A stretch of 8,861 nt of DNA. Origin: Euryarchaeota archaeon UBA550. GTDB taxonomy: Archaea > Thermoplasmatota > Poseidoniia > Poseidoniales > Poseidoniaceae. The notes below the pieces were generated by a model. It did no database searches and was not told the origin of the DNA. It worked only from the letters and a program-made list of their open reading frames with translations. Location of the stretch: contig DAYA01000023.1 in NCBI GenBank assembly GCA_002506705.1, forward strand, positions 1-8,861, written 5' to 3'. Positions 5,909-8,861 of this stretch are shown piece by piece. The stretch's first letter is position 1. Each line of letters starts with the position of its first letter. The translations under genes and the position numbers were made by a program.

Positions 5909-6937
5909 TCAAGCACTAGGCTCTTCGTGGGGAACGTAAAATCCATCCTTGATGACGTACACCTTTTGGTCGTAGGTACCGTCTGGGAATTTTCTGAAAT
6001 ACCAACCATTTCCTTGGTCTTCGTATACATCCTCTGCCACTGGTTCAGCAGCTGGTTCTGTAACCGGCTCAGATACGGGTGCCGCCACCGTCTCTTGCTG
6101 TGTAGGTGGACCTGACGGGCCGGGGGCAGGTGGCCCGGTTGGACCTGGTGGCGGCGGACCAGTAGGGCCGGTTGGTGGGCCAGATGGTCCTGCGGCAATT
6201 CTTGCTGCAGATGTTTCCGCAAGTACTGAATCTTCGATGCTTGGCTCCTTCTTTGGCTCAACCAAACTCTTGACGTGCTTACCGTGTTTCTGAGCACCAA
6301 TGAAGGCGAATCCCGACATTAGAAGGCACAGGGCAGCGAATATTGCGAGTGGTAATTGGGTTGGATAAAGAGCAACATCAGCCTTTACGTTAATACCGCT
6401 GAATCCGCTTCCAGAACTGTCAACAACAACTTGAACACAATAGATACCGGGGTCGACACTCATTTCAACTGAATAAGTCTCAGATTCAACCGGGTCCTCG
6501 ATTACATGGTACTGATTTGGATGCTTGGATTCTCCGCTTTGAAGTTCTGACCTAGTTTCACCAATGGAGCCGTCTGTAGATTCACAACCCTTGGAATTTT
6601 CAATAATAAAAATCTCAATGCTGTTAACATCTGTCGGCAGTGATTTTACGGTTACATCAATTTCAACGGGAATATCCGTGAAATCTTCACCTGCTACGGG
6701 CAGACCCCAAACTGTGATCGTTTTGTCAGTTGATCCAATACCCTCGTCGACATCCATTGTAGTTGACATGAAAGGATATAGCGCGAAACCGAATAGCAGA
6801 GCCGCTAAACCGAGGTACATGAAAACGTTCCAACGAGCTCTTTTGAGTGCTTCTTGGCGCTCTTCGATTGTCAATTCTTCAATCGCATCCTCTTCCGAAT
6901 CATCAGTTGTTGGCTCCTCGCGGACTTCATCGGACAT
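5909..6937 (-). CDS. two-pass membrane protein with collagen-like Gly/Pro region and WW-like C-terminal motif
   Basis: A 342-residue protein with no family I recognise. Residues 1-36 are acidic and cytoplasmic, ending in basic KRARWN. Membrane segments lie at about 37-57 and 195-215. Between them is an external beta-rich domain with Cys118 and Cys167, which could form a disulfide. After the second span comes a long cytoplasmic tail: a basic part, a Gly/Pro region at 250-278 made of GPTGPP and GPSGPP units, a PVxEP repeat at about 287-302, and a terminal motif GWYFRKFPDGTY followed by VIKDGFYVP (311-336). The spacing of Trp312, Tyr334 and Pro336 resembles a WW domain with the second Trp replaced; this is only a suggestion. 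GGGAGG three bases before ATG 6937 fixes the start. It is the first gene of a minus-strand operon and diverges from rimK across 86 bases. Confidence 0.82.
   Translation of the reverse strand: MSDEVREEPTTDDSEEDAIEELTIEERQEALKRARWNVFMYLGLAALLFGFALYPFMSTTMDVDEGIGSTDKTITVWGLPVAGEDFTDIPVEIDVTVKSLPTDVNSIEIFIIENSKGCESTDGSIGETRSELQSGESKHPNQYHVIEDPVESETYSVEMSVDPGIYCVQVVVDSSGSGFSGINVKADVALYPTQLPLAIFAALCLLMSGFAFIGAQKHGKHVKSLVEPKKEPSIEDSVLAETSAARIAAGPSGPPTGPTGPPPPGPTGPPAPGPSGPPTQQETVAAPVSEPVTEPAAEPVAEDVYEDQGNGWYFRKFPDGTYDQKVYVIKDGFYVPHEEPSA
6104..6190 (-). repeat. Gly/Pro-rich collagen-like coding repeat
   Basis: This stretch encodes residues 250-278 of the two-pass membrane protein, made of irregular GPTGPP, GPSGPP and GPPPPGP units. 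It is visibly more GC-rich than its surroundings. It is too short and irregular for a stable collagen triple helix and is more likely a flexible, ligand-like proline-rich linker. Confidence 0.65.
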
Positions 6938-6940
6938 GAA

Positions 6941-6946
6941 CCTCCC
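6941..6946 (-). promoter_or_regulatory. Shine-Dalgarno site GGGAGG of the membrane operon
   Basis: GGGAGG lies three bases before the ATG at 6937 on the minus strand. It is the strongest ribosome site in the window and selects this ATG over upstream in-frame starts. Confidence 0.6.
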
Positions 6947-6976
6947 ATCTGCAGTCAGAACTTGAAGTGAACGATT

Positions 6977-6986
6977 CGTAAAAATC
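6977..6986. promoter_or_regulatory. AT-rich element in the divergent promoter region
   Basis: CGTAAAAATC (GATTTTTACG on the minus strand) lies about 40 bases upstream of the minus-strand operon ATG and about 40 bases upstream of the rimK ATG, in an 86-base divergent gap. It is the best TATA-like candidate for either gene, and may serve one or both. There is no consensus TTTATA, so the call is tentative. Confidence 0.3.
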
Positions 6987-7023
6987 AAAGGAATCAAAAA
7001 GGTAAGGGCTACAGATACATTTC

Positions 7024-8214
7024 ATGACAACAAGACTTGCAGTATTATCGCGTGGTCCGCGATTGTACAGTACGCGACGTCTTGTTGAAGAGGCTCGCCT
7101 CAGAGAAATGGACGTTGCAGTCATCAATCCAATGCAATTTTCCTTATTCGTTGCAGAACAAGACATCGGTATTCTTCATCAGGGGCAGAAGTTCGATTAT
7201 GATGCAGTTATTCCAAGAATCGGTCACTCGATTACCAAGCACGGTGTCGCTGTTTTGAGGCACTTGGAGCAACTCGATGTTTGGACTGCGAACACAAGCC
7301 AAGGTATTCTCCAAAGCAGAGACAAGTTACACTCTTCCCAAATCCTTGCAAGGAATAGAATCCCTACACCTCGAACAGCATATGTTCGTGACATGAAAGA
7401 TATCGAAAGAGCAATCGATGCAGTGGGAGGACTACCGGTTGTTGTCAAAGTAACTCAAGGTACACAAGGCCAAGGTGTATTCCTTAGACATACACTAAGG
7501 GAGACCGGTAACCTAGTCCAAGGATTATTGGTAACTGGTAAAGCTGTTTTAATTCAAGAGTACATTGCAGAAAGCCACGGCAAGGACATCCGAGCATTAG
7601 TTGTTGGTGGAAAAGTAGTTGCCAGCATGCGCAGAAAGGCAAGAGGCAGAGAATTTCGCTCAAATTACCACCTTAATGGAACGGTAGAGAAGGTCGAAAT
7701 CTCTGATGAATATGCAGAGGTTGCATGTCGTGCGGCCAGAGTACTAGGATTGAATGTTGCAGGTGTTGATTTGCTTGAAGGAAATGACGGCCCACTTGTA
7801 TTGGAAGTCAACTCGTCTCCTGGACTCGAAGGTATTGAGAAAGCAAGCGGCGTGAATGTTGCGGGAGCGATTATCGATTACGTAATATCAGAATCTGACT
7901 TCAATGAAGTCAACGTGGACCAACTTCTAAAGACGATCCCTGGGCAGGGTGTCCTATCAGTTCACCTGCGAAACCATCCACATTTGATCGGTTCACCAAT
8001 TAGTGAAATTTTCAAAGAAGATATGCCGGTTTTCGCGTTATCAAGAGCTGGAGATTTGATTTGGAATCCTGACCCAGATATACAGTTGCGGTTCCGTGAT
8101 TCATTGATTTGTTATGGCGACCTAGAGCAACTTAGGGCTAGCATTAAGCGTAAAAATTTGGATTTGCCACCTGTATCAAACACAGAAAAGGACGGGCAAG
8201 ATTCCAATGCTTGA
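7024..8214 (+). CDS. rimK: RimK-family ATP-grasp glutamate ligase with C-terminal TrkA-C-like domain
   Basis: This 396-residue protein belongs to the RimK alpha-L-glutamate ligases, which use ATP to add glutamate to a carboxyl acceptor; E. coli RimK lengthens the C terminus of ribosomal protein bS6. Residues 1-290 match RimK closely: LAVLSRGPRLYSTRRL (5-20), YDAVIPRIGHSIT (59-71), SRDKLHSSQILAR (98-110), VVVKVTQGTQGQGV (139-152), FRSNYHLNGT (211-220), AGVDLL (246-251) and LEVNSSPGLEGIEK (260-273). Asp249, Glu261 and Asn263 fit the metal sites of the ATP-grasp fold. E. coli RimK ends near 300 residues; here residues 305-375 resemble TrkA-C/RCK-C (LIGSPISEIF, ALSRAGDLIWNPD, LRFRDSLICYGDLEQL). 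Archaea lack bS6, so the acceptor is another protein or a cofactor, as in relatives MptN and CofF. No ribosome site is evident. Transfer from bacteria is likely. Confidence 0.93.
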   Translation: MTTRLAVLSRGPRLYSTRRLVEEARLREMDVAVINPMQFSLFVAEQDIGILHQGQKFDYDAVIPRIGHSITKHGVAVLRHLEQLDVWTANTSQGILQSRDKLHSSQILARNRIPTPRTAYVRDMKDIERAIDAVGGLPVVVKVTQGTQGQGVFLRHTLRETGNLVQGLLVTGKAVLIQEYIAESHGKDIRALVVGGKVVASMRRKARGREFRSNYHLNGTVEKVEISDEYAEVACRAARVLGLNVAGVDLLEGNDGPLVLEVNSSPGLEGIEKASGVNVAGAIIDYVISESDFNEVNVDQLLKTIPGQGVLSVHLRNHPHLIGSPISEIFKEDMPVFALSRAGDLIWNPDPDIQLRFRDSLICYGDLEQLRASIKRKNLDLPPVSNTEKDGQDSNA

Positions 8215-8221
8215 GTTCGAA

Positions 8222-8467
8222 TCAGAACCAAGGAACAGGTACTGGCTGACCGATTAGTCCCATGAATATCCTGTATGCAAGGGTTATAGGTAGTATTACA
8301 ATAACTGCAACCAACATCAAAAGTTGCTCAAAAAGGTGAGTGATTATTGCGCCTGGGTCAGTTAGCATGTTCATACCAATTTGATTTAGCATTCCATCTG
8401 TGGATGGGAAAAGGGTCGAGATTAACTCAGCCATTTTGAAGTAGATTAGAGATATTGTGTTCATCAT
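8222..8467 (-). CDS. small membrane protein of unknown function
   Basis: An 81-residue hydrophobic protein. An amphipathic N-terminal part (about 1-20, LIYFKMAELISTLF) precedes a polar Pro/Asp-containing loop. One strong membrane segment follows at about 46-71 (LFEQLLMLVAVIVILP and following), and the C terminus is short and proline-rich (PVPVPWF). No charged catalytic pattern is seen and I do not recognise the family. I chose ATG at 8467 (a second ATG follows directly; a TTG lies nine bases upstream). A TATA-like TTTATATG about 30 bases upstream suggests a leaderless or very short-leader transcript, consistent with no ribosome site. It converges on rimK with a 7-base gap and diverges from the winged-helix-like gene across 118 bases. 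Hydrophobicity and the promoter support a real gene. Confidence 0.6.
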   Translation of the reverse strand: MMNTISLIYFKMAELISTLFPSTDGMLNQIGMNMLTDPGAIITHLFEQLLMLVAVIVILPITLAYRIFMGLIGQPVPVPWF

Positions 8468-8496
8468 GTTGCTCAAATTCTTCTATCGCTGTCTGA

Positions 8497-8505
8497 CATA
8501 TAAAG
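8497..8505 (-). promoter_or_regulatory. TATA box for the small membrane protein gene
   Basis: CTTTATATG on the minus strand is close to the archaeal TATA consensus. It ends 29 bases upstream of the ATG at 8467, so transcription would begin within about ten bases of the start codon, which fits leaderless translation. Confidence 0.5.
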
Positions 8506-8585
8506 GAAATTCCGGATTTTATTCATTTTCAACATGAAATCATAGTACGTTAACATCTGTAAACCACGACCAACTACCCATTCAC

Positions 8586-8834
8586 ATGCGAAGGCGTTGG
8601 ACGGAGGAGAGGCGCCAAAATCGCATCCAAGCAGATTGGATAGTTGGCTGGCTGCGAGACAATAGTCCCGCAACAATCCGAGAAATTGTAAGCGCTTTAG
8701 AACAGGCAGGGCGTGATGTGAAAGCGCACATTATCAGGAGAGCTTTGCAAAAATCACAATTCATTGAGAAGACTGGAGAGATAGAAGTCGAAGGTGAAAT
8801 CCACTCTCAATACTCGTTCACCTCTACCCATTAA
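8586..8834 (+). CDS. small basic winged-helix-like protein
   Basis: An 82-residue protein. The first 14 residues are strongly basic (MRRRWTEERRQNR). The pattern then suits a small winged helix: helix 1 QADWIVGWLRDN (15-26), helix 2 ATIREIVSALEQAG (29-42), recognition helix KAHIIRRALQKSQ (46-58), and a beta-hairpin wing around FIEKTGEIEVEGEIHSQYSF (59-78). The helix 2 pattern resembles the start of many HTH domains that read promoter DNA, so a small transcription factor or chromatin protein is a reasonable inference, but no named family is recognised. The ATG at 8586 has no ribosome site. The stop codon lies in the left arm and loop of a perfect hairpin. It is divergent from the small membrane protein gene, which it could regulate. 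Confidence 0.65.
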   Translation: MRRRWTEERRQNRIQADWIVGWLRDNSPATIREIVSALEQAGRDVKAHIIRRALQKSQFIEKTGEIEVEGEIHSQYSFTSTH

Positions 8835-8845
8835 GCAATGGGTAG
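8824..8845 (+). other. perfect 9-bp hairpin covering the stop codon, possible 3'-end signal
   Basis: CTACCCATT (8824-8832) and AATGGGTAG (8837-8845) pair perfectly around an AAGC loop, and the TAA stop of the winged-helix-like gene is at 8832-8834. No T-run follows before the window ends. A second possible pairing, TGGGT (8839-8843) with ACCCA (8857-8861), would exclude the first, so the region might switch between folds. Confidence 0.45.
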
Positions 8846-8861
8846 CGTCTGACAAGACCCA

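Noticed and set aside
6104..6190. True collagen-like triple-helix domain
   Set aside because: The Gly-x-y periodicity is broken repeatedly and the stretch covers only about 29 residues, so a flexible proline-rich linker is a better description.
5836..6300. Minus-strand 154-residue frame overlapping the two-pass membrane protein
   Set aside because: It is an alternative frame of the Gly/Pro-rich region, which is GC-rich and poor in stops; the other frame has membrane spans, a ribosome site and coherent domains.
8477..8585. Possible small RNA (C/D box or tRNA-like) in the 118-base divergent gap
   Set aside because: I looked for C box (RTGATGA), D box (CTGA) pairs and a tRNA cloverleaf and found no consistent set, only an isolated CTGA.

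Overview
The window reads as a gene-dense stretch (about 95% coding) of a moderate-GC, probably marine euryarchaeal genome. The archaeal assignment rests on adjacent genes for ribosomal protein eS8 and the SRP19 subunit of the signal recognition particle, and on an MCT-1/Tma20-like PUA protein. The best guess is Marine Group II (Poseidoniales): short intergenic gaps, acidic membrane-anchored secretory proteins, a SAP-domain membrane protein and several bacterial-looking enzymes all fit. That placement is inference from gene content and was not tested against a database.

Left part (1-3411). A CobB-like class III sirtuin (+) abuts, tail to tail with no gap, a minus-strand cluster read as FAH-family hydrolase, then eS8, then SRP19. 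SRP19 carries an unusual 56-residue arginine/lysine/glutamine-rich tail. Divergent from the hydrolase, a PUA-domain RNA-binding protein (+) overlaps by four bases (ATGA) a small secreted, C-terminally anchored protein. That small protein has a CX5C-LPP motif reminiscent of the N-terminal domain of DsbD.

Middle part (3395-6937, minus). A three-gene operon runs from right to left. First is a two-pass membrane protein with a collagen-like Gly/Pro-rich cytoplasmic region and a WW-like C-terminal motif. Second is a 702-residue protein with a cytoplasmic SAP domain, an acidic linker, one membrane span and a large ectodomain. Third is a 110-residue soluble protein whose ribosome site overlaps the previous stop codon. 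I do not recognise an established function for these three. Together they look like a membrane complex that could connect nucleic acid inside the cell to a large external domain, and they are the best candidate here for something undescribed.

Right part (7024-8861). A RimK-type ATP-grasp glutamate ligase (+) carries an extra C-terminal domain resembling the TrkA-C/RCK-C ligand-binding domain. It is followed tail to tail by a small minus-strand membrane protein. Diverging from that is a small, basic, winged-helix-like protein (+) whose stop codon lies inside a perfect 9-bp hairpin at the window's end.

No tRNA, rRNA, CRISPR array, insertion sequence or integrase was seen. No gene-free stretch exceeds about 120 bases.
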